From NCBI GenBank assembly GCA_964590435.1, contig CAZPWT010000046.1:84464-148463 (forward strand): a stretch of DNA of 64,000 bases, in the 5' to 3' direction. Position 1 is the stretch's first letter. Each line of letters opens with the position of its first letter. Positions 21,380 through 29,718 of this stretch are shown one piece after another. The notes under the pieces are model-generated. The model saw nothing but the letters and a program-made list of their open reading frames with translations. It searched no databases and was not told the DNA's origin. The DNA comes from WSZJ01 sp964590435. Its GTDB lineage: Bacteria > Planctomycetota > MHYJ01 > WSZJ01. The translations under genes and the position numbers were made by a program.

Positions 21380-22594
21380 TCAGCGCCCCACGATTTTCCG
21401 GATCTCGGCGGCGCAATCCCGGATCGCCCTTTCCGGCGTCTCCCGCTTCACCAGCGCCGCGCTGACGTGGCGCTGAAGTGACTGCGAGATCTCGGAGTAC
21501 CGGGCGTGGACGGGGCGCGGACGTGCCGTGAGAAGGACCTTCAGCAGGTCGGGATAGTGGGGGTTGGCTTTCAGGATCCCGGGATCCTCGAACAGCGCCT
21601 TTCGCGTGGGGATCAGGCCGGCTTTGGAGTTCAGGAGCCTCTGCTGCTCCGGGGCCGTGGCGAACTCGATGAACGTCCAGGCCGCGTCCGGGTGCCGCGC
21701 GCCTTTCGCGATCCCGTAACCCCACCCGCCGAGCGTGGCGGCGGAGGACTGTCCCGGCGCATGGACCATCGGGACGATGCCGACCTTTCCCCGGACGGGC
21801 GAGCCTTCCTCCTGCGCCAGGGTCCAGGCGTACGGCCAGTTCCTCATCAGGACCGCGCGCCCCTGCTGGAACTCGTGCCTCGCCTCCTCCTCGGCGTACG
21901 TCGTGACGGCTTCCGGCGAAGCGTGTCCCGGAAGGGAGGCCATCCACCGGAGGGCCGCAACGGCCTCGGGGGAATCGAGGACGGTGTTCCCCGCGCCGTC
22001 GAGCACGTCTCCGCCGTGACCCCAGAGCACTTCCAGGAACGCGCAGACGAGGCCCTCGTACTGCTTGCCCTGGAAGACGAAGCCGCGCATATCGTCCGAG
22101 TGGAGGCGGGCGGCGGAGGCCGCGAGGTCCTCGAAGGTCGCGGGAGGGGCGGGGAGGAGGTCGGTCCTGTAGTAGAGGACGCCGGCGTCGGAGCTCATGG
22201 GGACGCGGTAGCAGCGGCCCTGCCAGGTGCCTCCCGAGATGTCTCCCGGAAGGAAGGCGTCGCGGGCGGACGGGGGGAAACGGTCGTCGAGGGGGGCCAG
22301 CCAGCCCTGCGCGGCGAACTTGGGGACCCACGCGACGTCCATGAGGACGACGTCGTAGGAGGAGTCCCCGGACATGAACGAGCTCACGTACATCTCTTCG
22401 CGCGCGTCGGTCGATGCGGGCCCCTCGACCATCTCGACGCCGATGTCCGGGTGGGCTGAGCGGAACCGTTCGACGACCTCCCGGAACGCGCCGCCGGCGT
22501 CGGGTTGCACGACGAACCGGACCACGGGACGCGGGTCCGTCCGGGAGCAGCCGGCCAGGACGGCGGCGAGCAGCAGAAGCGCCAGGGGACGCAT
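21380..22594 (-). CDS. Sugar-binding lipoprotein of an ABC importer (LpqY/MalE-like)
   Basis: The 404-residue extracytoplasmic solute-binding protein starts with a lipoprotein signal (LALLLLAAVLAGC), so it should be lipid-anchored. Typical family-1 binding-protein features are YDVVLMDVAWVPKFAAQGWL, the WPYAW segment, and LGGWGYGIAKGARHPDAAW. ATG 22594 is chosen because it begins the signal peptide and has GGAG about 8 bases upstream. It is the first gene of a four-gene operon. The position beside a trehalose/GlgE operon and the similarity in layout to mycobacterial LpqY-SugABC suggest trehalose or maltose as ligand; this is inference. Confidence 0.9.
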   Translation of the reverse strand: MRPLALLLLAAVLAGCSRTDPRPVVRFVVQPDAGGAFREVVERFRSAHPDIGVEMVEGPASTDAREEMYVSSFMSGDSSYDVVLMDVAWVPKFAAQGWLAPLDDRFPPSARDAFLPGDISGGTWQGRCYRVPMSSDAGVLYYRTDLLPAPPATFEDLAASAARLHSDDMRGFVFQGKQYEGLVCAFLEVLWGHGGDVLDGAGNTVLDSPEAVAALRWMASLPGHASPEAVTTYAEEEARHEFQQGRAVLMRNWPYAWTLAQEEGSPVRGKVGIVPMVHAPGQSSAATLGGWGYGIAKGARHPDAAWTFIEFATAPEQQRLLNSKAGLIPTRKALFEDPGILKANPHYPDLLKVLLTARPRPVHARYSEISQSLQRHVSAALVKRETPERAIRDCAAEIRKIVGR

Positions 22595-22699
22595 GCGGGT
22601 TCTCCAGGGTGTTCGGGGCGGTCCTCGGGGACCGGGGTCGCGGCCCGTCCGGGGCGGTTCCCTCCCGACTCTAGAACACGGGGTCTGGAATCTGCAAGT

Positions 22700-22719
22700 C
22701 CGATATTTGCTGTTCAAAA
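22700..22719 (-). promoter_or_regulatory. AT-rich dyad operator candidate upstream of the sugar ABC operon
   Basis: Read on the minus strand, the 146-base gap before the binding-protein gene contains TTTG-AACAG-CAAA-TATCGG. It matches the copy before glgE (TTTG-TGTTG-CAAA-TATTTGG) in order and spacing. It lies about 105 bases upstream of the ABC operon start, a plausible place for a promoter or operator. Confidence 0.5.
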
Positions 22720-22740
22720 CAGTTGGCGGACCGCCGGCGG

Positions 22741-24243
22741 TCAGGCCCCGGCGGCCACGGCGACGCGGTTCCGCCCGCCCTGCTTCGCCGCATAGAGGGC
22801 CTTGTCCGCCCTGGCCAGCAGCCCCGGCAGCGTGTCCTCCCCGGAAGACACGCTCGCGAGCCCGATGCTGACCGAGACCTCCACCGGTCCCGCGCGCGTC
22901 TGGACCGGCGTCCCGGCGACCTGCAGCCGGATGCGCTCCGCAATCTCCGCGCCGCCGGCTTCGCCGGTTTCCGGGAGCAGCACCACGAATTCCTCCCCGC
23001 CGTATCGCCCCACCTCGTCCAGGTACCTCAGGCCCCCGGAAAGCCGCTTCGCCACCTCCACCAGGACCTCGTCCCCCACCGCGTGGCCGAAGCGGTCGTT
23101 GACTTCCTTGAAGCGGTCGATGTCGGCCATGAGGAGGCTGAGGGTGCGGCGGAAGCGGAGGCATCTCGCGAGTTCCCGTGCCGCGTCGGCCAGGAGTTTT
23201 CCACGGGAGGCGACCCTGGTGAGGGCGTCCGTGTTCGCGATGGAGAGGACGGAGGTGAAGAGGCGGAGGACGACGCGTTCGCCGAAGGCGGCCGCGAGCG
23301 ACGCGGCGAGGATCGTGGCGATCGCCAGGATGAGCAGGTTGCGCCGCTCCAGCATCCGTGCGGGGGCATTGGCGACTTCCGCGGGGACGCCGATCGACAG
23401 GGTGACCTCGGCGTTGGAGTGGGAGCCGACGACATGGCGGAACGCGTAGACCCGGGCGATTCCGTCGAGGCCCCGGGCCTCCGTGGTGCCCTCGCCCCCG
23501 AGCTTCCCGATGTCCCTGAACACCTCGGTGTCGGCGCCCGATTTCCCGACCCACTGCGCGTGGGCGGGATGCCGGAGCAGCACGGTTCCGCGGGAGTCCC
23601 ACAGCGTCAGGGTCGAACCCTCCGGCAGCTTGACGGCAGGAGGCAGGTCCGCGAGCCAGCTCAGGTCGAGGGTGGCGAAGAGGACCGCGAACGGGGTGCC
23701 GTCGTCATCGAGCATCGGCCGGGCGAACCCGATGCCCGGCTTCAGGGAGACGGGGCCGACGTGGTATTCGCCGACCGCGAACTCCCGGGTTTCGATTGCC
23801 CTGCGGAAGTAGGCGCGCCCCGAGAGGTCGACCTGTCCTTCGGATTCCACCGCGCAGACCAGCAACTGTCCTTCCGGGGAAAGGAGGCCGACATTGGCAT
23901 ACTGCGGGTTCTCCCGCACGAGGTTCGCAAAGAACGCCCGGCGCGCTTCGGGTGTTCCGGTCCGGATCACCGGGACGGCGTTCAGGATCGAGAAGAGCTG
24001 CCGCGGTCCCTCGACGACCTTCTCGAATTCGTCCCCGACGACGCCGGCCAGCCGGCGGACCTGCATGTGGGCGTCCTCGATGGCCCGCCGGCGTTCCTCC
24101 ATCCCGGTCAGCAGGGTCAGGAGGAACAGGGGAGACATCGCGACGACCGAGAGCAGCATCAGCCGCAGCCTGATGTACGGGATGCTCGGGCGCGTGAAGG
24201 CGGTTCGCGTTGACTTCGTCCGGGTGTTTGAATCCACGGACAC
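22741..24243 (-). CDS. Membrane-bound diguanylate cyclase with extracytoplasmic Cache-like sensor
   Basis: This 500-residue protein should make c-di-GMP. One transmembrane helix lies near residues 27-47 and another near 297-318, and between them is a Cache-like sensor domain (residues about 50-290). The C-terminal GGDEF domain is intact. It has DIDRFKEVNDRFGHAVGDEVL, the active-site GGEEF at about 415-419, and an inhibitory-site RYLD five residues before it, which predicts product inhibition. It diverges from the marR gene across a gap holding one dyad copy. No PilZ or EAL protein is nearby, so the output is unknown. Confidence 0.92.
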   Translation of the reverse strand: MSVDSNTRTKSTRTAFTRPSIPYIRLRLMLLSVVAMSPLFLLTLLTGMEERRRAIEDAHMQVRRLAGVVGDEFEKVVEGPRQLFSILNAVPVIRTGTPEARRAFFANLVRENPQYANVGLLSPEGQLLVCAVESEGQVDLSGRAYFRRAIETREFAVGEYHVGPVSLKPGIGFARPMLDDDGTPFAVLFATLDLSWLADLPPAVKLPEGSTLTLWDSRGTVLLRHPAHAQWVGKSGADTEVFRDIGKLGGEGTTEARGLDGIARVYAFRHVVGSHSNAEVTLSIGVPAEVANAPARMLERRNLLILAIATILAASLAAAFGERVVLRLFTSVLSIANTDALTRVASRGKLLADAARELARCLRFRRTLSLLMADIDRFKEVNDRFGHAVGDEVLVEVAKRLSGGLRYLDEVGRYGGEEFVVLLPETGEAGGAEIAERIRLQVAGTPVQTRAGPVEVSVSIGLASVSSGEDTLPGLLARADKALYAAKQGGRNRVAVAAGA

Positions 24244-24280
24244 ATTGTAGTCCGGCGCACGCCGAACCCGCGCGGGGAGT

Positions 24281-24300
24281 ATTTTCTATTCAAAGTATCG
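24281..24300 (+). promoter_or_regulatory. AT-rich dyad between the diguanylate cyclase and marR
   Basis: The 194-base divergent gap holds TTTTC-TATT-CAAA-GTATCGGGG. The right half (TTCAAAGTA) is shared with the copy before mscS, and the TATCGG end with the copy before the ABC operon. The left half departs from TTTG by one base. Its place upstream of the regulator gene is what autoregulation would need. Confidence 0.45.
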
Positions 24301-24437
24301 GGGCCTGTCGCGGGGCCGGCTGCCGCGCATCGCCGCCCCATGCCTCCCCCGGCGGGGCGCGCGGCCCGGTCGGGGCCGGGGCAAGGTCCCGCAGAATTTG
24401 ACCCCGGCGCCGGGAATGCCCTAGCATCCCGCTCCTC

Positions 24438-24926
24438 ATGCCCCCGGTACCCAGGCGTCGTCCGCGGTCCTCGCTGAAAGCGCGAAGGGCGGAGACCGTT
24501 CAGGACTGCGTCGAGACGCTCAACGAGATCTTCCGGCAGGTGGATGTCTTCTCGAAGCACCTGCTCCGGAACTTCGGCGTCTCGGGGCCACAGCTCTGGG
24601 CCCTGAGGGCGATCCGGGATGCGGGCACGGTCACGATGGGAGGGCTCGCCGCCCGCATGCACCTGCACGTCAGCACCGTGACCGGGATCATCGACCGCCT
24701 CCAGCTTGCGGGACTCGTGACCCGGACCCGGTCCGAGACGGATCGCCGGATCCTGCACCTCGCCGTGACCGCGAAAGGGCGGGGGATCGTGCTCAAGGCG
24801 CCCGAGCCGCCCCGGAGCCTCCTGGCGCGCGGGCTCGAGAAGCTGGGCCAGGTCGACCTGTCCCGCATGAAGACCAGCCTGGACCAGCTCGCGGGCATGA
24901 TGGGCGTGGCCGTTCCCGGCCCGTGA
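24438..24926 (+). CDS. MarR-family transcriptional regulator
   Basis: The 162-residue winged-helix protein has a family-typical core: VSGPQLWALRAIRDAG, the recognition region MGGLAARMHLHVSTVTGIIDRL, and the wing LVTRTRSETDRRILHLAVTAKG. MarR proteins bind as dimers to dyad-symmetric sites and usually respond to small aromatic or oxidising ligands. The first 20 residues are basic and may be an extension, as no better start is evident. It is transcribed away from the diguanylate cyclase, with an AT-rich dyad about 140 bases upstream. It is the only dedicated DNA-binding repressor gene among the first 30 kb, hence a candidate for the shared dyads. Confidence 0.9.
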   Translation: MPPVPRRRPRSSLKARRAETVQDCVETLNEIFRQVDVFSKHLLRNFGVSGPQLWALRAIRDAGTVTMGGLAARMHLHVSTVTGIIDRLQLAGLVTRTRSETDRRILHLAVTAKGRGIVLKAPEPPRSLLARGLEKLGQVDLSRMKTSLDQLAGMMGVAVPGP

Positions 24927-24960
24927 GACCCGTCCCGGCGGTGATCCCCTCCGCCCCGCT

Positions 24961-26037
24961 TCAGTTCCCGCGCGGCCCGGCCGCGGCCCCGGCAAGCACG
25001 ATCGTCTGCGTCGGGTAGGCGAACTCGATCTTCCTCTCGGCGAACTTCCGGTAGACCCCCAGGTTGATCGCCTCCTGGATGTCCATGTACGCGCCGTAGT
25101 CCGCGCTCAGCACGTAGTACACGACCTCGTACACCAGCGCAAAGTCGCCGAACTTCTGGAAGTGCGCGCGGTCGAAGCGGACGCGGCCGGGGGCGGCGCC
25201 GTCCACGATCGCCCGGAGCAGTCCCGGCACCTCCGCGACCAGCTCAGCCGGCGTCCCGTAGGTGATCCCCAGCGAGAAGACGACGCGGCGTTCCGACATG
25301 CGCTTGTAGTTGCGGATGCGGCTCGCGAGCAGGTCCGCGTTCGCCACGACGACCTGCTCGCCCGACAGGCTCCGGATCCGCGTCGTCTTCAGCCCGATCC
25401 GCTCGACCGTGCCGAGCACGTCGCCCGTCACGAGGAAGTCCCCCACCTCGAACGGCCTGTCCAGGAGGATCGAGACGGAGGCGAAGACGTCACCGAGGAT
25501 GTTCTGAAGCGCGAGGGCGACCGCGATGCCGCCGATGCCGACCCCGGCGAGGAGCGCCGTGACGCGGACGCCGAGGTTGTCCAGGGCGAGCAGCAGGACC
25601 ACCGTCCAGACTGCGATGCGGGCCAGCACGCCTGCGATCGCGAGCGTCGGGGGAATGGAGCCGGGCTCCCCGCGCTTCTCCGACCACCGCGCCAGCACCG
25701 CGTGGATCAGCACGCTTCCCCAGGCCCCCGACTGGACCAGGGCGACCGCGGAGAGGACGCGGCGCAGGGTCTCGCCGCCGGGGCCGAGCTTGAGGAAGAG
25801 GGAGGCGAGGAAGACGGAGGCGGCGAGGAGGGACAGGGGATGGGTGCGGAGGAACAGCGTCGCGAGCACGGGCCTCGAGGAGGCCGGGGCCCCCATGCGT
25901 TTCACGAGGAGGCGCCGGACGACCAGGAGGGCGGCGAAGGCGAGGAGCGCGGCGAGGGCGGCGGCGCACCAGGCCCAGGTCGGGTTGTCGAGGAAGGGCC
26001 GGGAGGCCCAGGTGGCGATGGCGTCGCGTCGGAGCAT
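24961..26037 (-). CDS. Small-conductance mechanosensitive channel (MscS family)
   Basis: The 358-residue inner-membrane protein opens under membrane tension to release solutes on hypo-osmotic shock. There are several helices in residues 20-190. The pore helix TM3 and the start of the beta domain are clear (GIGGIAVALALQNILGDVFASV and then DRPFEVGDFL), followed by the cytoplasmic cage domain. The extra N-terminal helices resemble YbdG/MSC-K-like members. It converges with marR, with 34 bases between stops. A dyad copy lies about 75 bases upstream of its start. Confidence 0.92.
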   Translation of the reverse strand: MLRRDAIATWASRPFLDNPTWAWCAAALAALLAFAALLVVRRLLVKRMGAPASSRPVLATLFLRTHPLSLLAASVFLASLFLKLGPGGETLRRVLSAVALVQSGAWGSVLIHAVLARWSEKRGEPGSIPPTLAIAGVLARIAVWTVVLLLALDNLGVRVTALLAGVGIGGIAVALALQNILGDVFASVSILLDRPFEVGDFLVTGDVLGTVERIGLKTTRIRSLSGEQVVVANADLLASRIRNYKRMSERRVVFSLGITYGTPAELVAEVPGLLRAIVDGAAPGRVRFDRAHFQKFGDFALVYEVVYYVLSADYGAYMDIQEAINLGVYRKFAERKIEFAYPTQTIVLAGAAAGPRGN

Positions 26038-26109
26038 GGGAGTGCCCGGGGCCGGGCGCCGGCCGCGGGCAGGTCCACGCTACGTGCCCGCGGCGCGACG
26101 TCAAGCGGA

Positions 26110-26131
26110 ATTACTTGGAGTTCAAAGTAAT
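26110..26131 (-). promoter_or_regulatory. Dyad operator candidate upstream of mscS
   Basis: ATTACTT and AAGTAAT form a perfect 7-base inverted repeat around GGAGTTCA. It contains the TTG-N5-CAA core seen at the other copies, and it sits in an AT-rich island about 75 bases before the mscS start. Confidence 0.5.
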
Positions 26132-26493
26132 CAGGTTGGCCCGCGCCCCGCCGCGCGGGCCGTGCGGCAAAGCGACGGGGCCCACTTCCCCGGCGTCACG
26201 CTTCCGTCCGCGGCCATCGTGGCCGTCCATCTTCTTTTCTTGAGCGCGAACGTCACTTCCCACGCGTCGGCGAACGCGACGGCGGTGACACGGGCCTTGT
26301 AGCGGCCGGCCTCGTGCAGCTCGCGGGGGACCGCGGCGCCGCCTCGTTCTCGTGCCACCAGGCGACGATGCCCGGGGTGGCGGGGGAGACGGCGAGGGAA
26401 GCGGCGCCTATGGCGGCGTCGCCGATGCGCACCTGCCCGGACCTGCTGGCCGGAATGGTGGGGGTGGTTCCGCCGGCACACTGAGCCGCCCAT
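26131..26493 (-). pseudogene. Small unknown gene, apparently frameshifted
   Basis: Two overlapping minus-strand frames carry protein-like sequence that would join across one frame change near 26330. The upstream frame reads SGQVRIGDAAIGAASLAV...GIVAWWHENE and then becomes Arg/Pro/Ser-rich. The other frame takes over with PRELHEAGRYKARVTAVAF...WEVTFALKKRRWTATMAADG and ends at 26131. The join would give a protein of about 110-120 residues. No clear start exists because the upstream part runs into the end of the ion-transporter gene. It may be a decayed gene or a base-call error; I recognise no family. Confidence 0.35.
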
Positions 26494-26511
26494 GGTCGGC
26501 GGCCCCGTCCC

Positions 26512-28365
26512 CTACCCCAACCACCCGAGCAACAGCGACTGCGCCAGCAGAATTGCCGAGATGGCGACAAGGACCTCGAGGACCACCGGGGTCATCTCGC
26601 GGATCCACTGCATCGGCGTGAACTGCGCGTCAACGTCCTTCCGAAGGTAAGAGTAGGCGACGACCGACTGCGCGCTGCCGATGTGCGTCCAGCAGCCCCC
26701 CACGGCGTACCCCGCGATCTGGGCCGTCGCGTAGAGCAGCACCACGGGAGCCTCAATGCCACGGATGGCATGCGACCCGAAGTCGGCGACCACGTTGTTG
26801 TCGAGAAGCGCGGAAAGCAGCGTGCACCCGGCGAACTGCAGGAACGCCACCGGCCCGGTCCCCGCGGCATCCGCGGCCTGCCTGAGTCCGGCCTGGAGGT
26901 GCGCGAAGAAGCCCACTTCGTTCAACAGGGCCATCGACAGGAACAACGGGAAGAGGAAGCAGTACTCCGCGTACTCGTGCCGGGCTTCCCGGAGCGAAAG
27001 GCGCCACATCCGCGGGAGAGAAGAGATGCCGAGGATGGAGACGAAGAATCCTGCGAAGGAAGCAACAAAGAGCGGGATCCTGTGCTCCAGGGCATGGGCG
27101 AACAGGACGGCGATGAAAAGGACCAGGCCTGCGATCCCGAAACGCCGGGCGGTTCGCAGCCGGGGGACCATGCTCCGGAGTTCTTCGGCGACGGCGACTT
27201 CGGTCCTTCGCGCACCCTGTTCGTCCCCGATCTCGGCGAGGGCGTAGTGGCGGTCGAGAGTCGCCGCGAGCTCGTCCTCGACGAAGTGTCCGAGGATCTT
27301 GACGCGAACCGGTTCCGGCACGCTTTCGCGGATGAGTGCCGTGCCGAGAGGCTCGCCGCGCCTTTCCCTCGCGATCACGCGCGCCGCGGGCTCTTCCCCG
27401 AGGTCCTCCCGGTGCTTGCGAACCGTCTCGACAGCGGAGATGACTTCCCCGTGCTTCGTCGCCTGGAGGAACCTCAGCCGATCCGCGTGGGCGTCCAGGA
27501 TGTCCAGCTGGTCGAACTTCACGGACAGGGGACCGATCCGGCGGCGGAGATTCCAGGCGATGACGAGATAGCCCGCGACGGCCACGGGGAGGCAGAATTT
27601 GAGGAAGTAGGTGTTGGTGAGCAGCACGCGGCCGTCGGGAGTGACGAGATTGGACTTCATGATGAGGTTCGGCGGTTCTCCGTAGGCCAGCCAGACCCCG
27701 CAGACCGTGGTGACGACGGTGCAGACCACGACGGAGTACCGGACGGCGGAGACGGGCGCGCGCGCCAGGAACAGGATCAGCACGATCGTGCGGATGGCGA
27801 GGCCGATCATGGACACGCCGTCCAGGATTCCGGAGGCAAGCGCGACGGCCGCGGTGATCGCCAGCATCGTCGGCAGGACGCGCCCCTTGCAGCGCCGCAG
27901 GATTCCGAACGCAATCGCCTCGAGCAGCCGGCTCTGGGCGATGACGGCAACGAACAGCGTCAGCCCGAGGATGAAGAGCATGGTGTCGAGGTGGACGAGG
28001 TGATCGAGCCCGTGCCAGGTGAGAAGCTGCCGGCGCAGGGGAGCAAGGAACGCGGTCCAACCTTCGCCGTCTACCCTGGCGCGCAGGGGAGATCCGGGCC
28101 ACCAAACGCGCCAGAAGCTCGCGAGGATCACGAGCATCATGCCGTAGGCGAGCGCGTTCTTGTTGATACGGATGCGGGAAGACCCGAAGACGAAGAGTCC
28201 CACGATCGTGACGAGCGTCTCCGCGGCGAGGACCCACTCGGGGAACGGCGACGATGTGCCGACCGCCAGGATGGCGGAAGCCACGGCCAGGCACGCGACG
28301 AGCACGGCCCACCCGGGAATGTGCCGGAGTCGGGCCGTTCCGTTTTCGGGATCGTGGTTACCCAA
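26512..28365 (-). CDS. Ion-transporter (IT) superfamily permease, ArsB/NhaD-like, with a cytosolic insert
   Basis: This 617-residue membrane protein has two hydrophobic halves (about residues 20-275 and 395-615). Segments such as SGILDGVSMIGLAIR and the C-terminal TLLSALLDNNVVADFGSHAI resemble the paired re-entrant motifs of the ArsB/NhaD/citrate IT superfamily. Between the halves lies an unusually long hydrophilic segment (about 280-395) rich in charged helices. The substrate is unknown; Na+/H+ exchange or anion export are both possible. The start overlaps the end of the usp gene by 8 bases, so the two are co-transcribed. Confidence 0.7.
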   Translation of the reverse strand: MGNHDPENGTARLRHIPGWAVLVACLAVASAILAVGTSSPFPEWVLAAETLVTIVGLFVFGSSRIRINKNALAYGMMLVILASFWRVWWPGSPLRARVDGEGWTAFLAPLRRQLLTWHGLDHLVHLDTMLFILGLTLFVAVIAQSRLLEAIAFGILRRCKGRVLPTMLAITAAVALASGILDGVSMIGLAIRTIVLILFLARAPVSAVRYSVVVCTVVTTVCGVWLAYGEPPNLIMKSNLVTPDGRVLLTNTYFLKFCLPVAVAGYLVIAWNLRRRIGPLSVKFDQLDILDAHADRLRFLQATKHGEVISAVETVRKHREDLGEEPAARVIARERRGEPLGTALIRESVPEPVRVKILGHFVEDELAATLDRHYALAEIGDEQGARRTEVAVAEELRSMVPRLRTARRFGIAGLVLFIAVLFAHALEHRIPLFVASFAGFFVSILGISSLPRMWRLSLREARHEYAEYCFLFPLFLSMALLNEVGFFAHLQAGLRQAADAAGTGPVAFLQFAGCTLLSALLDNNVVADFGSHAIRGIEAPVVLLYATAQIAGYAVGGCWTHIGSAQSVVAYSYLRKDVDAQFTPMQWIREMTPVVLEVLVAISAILLAQSLLLGWLG

Positions 28366-29329
28366 GACTTGCAGTTCCTGTGGCGGGCGGTCGTCCCCCG
28401 GGCGGGGGCGCGGCTTCTTTCCCGAGCCGTGCGGCGTTGAGAAGCAGGATGGAGCCCGGCAGCTCCTTGAGGAGGCGTTCCGCGGAATCCCCGAAGAGAA
28501 GAGACATGAGCCCGCGGGCTCGCCGCCGCAGGATCAGAAGGTCGGTCGGGTTCGACCGCGCAAGCTCGGCAAGGCCGGCGCGCTCCGTGGGAGCGTCGAT
28601 GACGTGGAAGCTGGTCCCGGCCGGGGTTGCGCCGGAGAAGACGTCGTTCGCCAGTTCCCGGAGCCGGTGGTCGAGTTCCGCCAGTCGCTCCTTCTGCGCC
28701 TCCGGGGCGGCATCGGGAGTAGGAGCGCGGTAGTGGAGGTGATGCCAGGGGCCGTCGAAGACATGCACGATGCGCAGCGCGCTTCCATATCGGCCGGCCA
28801 GCCGGGCTGCGCCTGCAAGCACCGAACACGACGGGTCGTCGAAGTCGATGCTCACGGCGACCGATCTGAAGGGTGTCGCCTCGGCCTGGCGGACGATGAG
28901 CACGTTCGTTTCGGAACGCCGCAGGCACTTGGTAGCGACGGCGCGGAACCGTTCGGCCTCCGGGGAGTCGAGGGGCCACCCCAGGACCAGCAGGTCCGCG
29001 GCGAGTTCTTCCGCCCTGCGCAGAAGGGTGGGAACGGGAGGCGCGAAGACGCACTCGACCCGGGCACGCGCGATCCCGATCTCGCGAATGGCCCCTTCCG
29101 CCCGGCCGAGGGCCGCTCTTGCGTCGTCGCAGGCGGCCTGCCGGATGGAGTCCGCCGAGAGGCCCGTGCGCCGCTCGCGGCCGTGGGAATCGAGCGGGTC
29201 GATCGCATGCAGCACCTCGAGCTGCGCGCCTGCGCTCGAAGCGAGGAATGTCGCGTGCGCCAGCGCGGCCTCGCACCCCGGTGAGGGGTCGAGGCCGACG
29301 AGGACCGGTGCGCCGTCCATCCAGTTCAT
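28358..29329 (-). CDS. Tandem universal stress protein (UspA family)
   Basis: The 323-residue protein has two Usp domains. The first (about 8-150) begins VLVGLDPSPGCEAALAHA and the second (about 155-300) begins SVAVSIDFDDPSCSVLAGAA. The G-2x-G-9x-G(S/T) ATP motif is not clean in either half: the ends read VLGWPLDSPEAERF and ILRRRARGLMSLLFGDSAERLL. ATP binding is therefore uncertain. It is the first gene of a two-gene unit with the IT permease, which suggests it regulates that transporter; this is inference. The ATG at 29329 follows GGTGAT. Confidence 0.88.
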   Translation of the reverse strand: MNWMDGAPVLVGLDPSPGCEAALAHATFLASSAGAQLEVLHAIDPLDSHGRERRTGLSADSIRQAACDDARAALGRAEGAIREIGIARARVECVFAPPVPTLLRRAEELAADLLVLGWPLDSPEAERFRAVATKCLRRSETNVLIVRQAEATPFRSVAVSIDFDDPSCSVLAGAARLAGRYGSALRIVHVFDGPWHHLHYRAPTPDAAPEAQKERLAELDHRLRELANDVFSGATPAGTSFHVIDAPTERAGLAELARSNPTDLLILRRRARGLMSLLFGDSAERLLKELPGSILLLNAARLGKEAAPPPGGRPPATGTASLG

Positions 29330-29487
29330 GGATCACCTGTGATGAGCAGCCTGATGCGGGCTGGAAGCCGGAGCGAGCCTTCCGGTGCTTCGAGGCCCTT
29401 TCTGATTGCCCGGCAGGGCGGTGCCGCGAGCCGCCACACCCTGGGTTGGATCTTCCCCCCAGGAGCGCTGGAAGTCGAAGGGGGACT

Positions 29488-29525
29488 ACTTTGTACTCAG
29501 AACTTAGTAATTTGTACACAAAATA
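29488..29525. promoter_or_regulatory. AT-rich dyad cluster between usp and the Ca2+ exchanger
   Basis: This 38-base AT-rich stretch lies mid-way in a 389-base divergent gap (29330-29718). It holds CTACTTTGTAC and, inverted, GTACACAAAATAG. The right part, TTTG-TACA-CAAA followed by ATAGTTGGG, matches the glgE copy (TTTG-N5-CAAA-TATTTGGG). It may serve both the usp-permease operon and the exchanger gene. I see nothing else in this gap. Confidence 0.5.
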
Positions 29526-29718
29526 GTTGGGCCGGCCCGGCGGGCGGCGGCTGCGTTCCCCCCCGCGGGTGCCGGCCAGCGCCGCTTTGCGAAGGGGGGT
29601 GGCGCCCGGGGTCCTCTGTCGCAAGGATCCCTGCCGCTGTTAAGAAGGGAACTCCCTCCACCCCAGGCAAGTTTTCGGGCAAACCACGCGGGGGAACGAG
29701 AATTGCAAGAGGCCAGGC

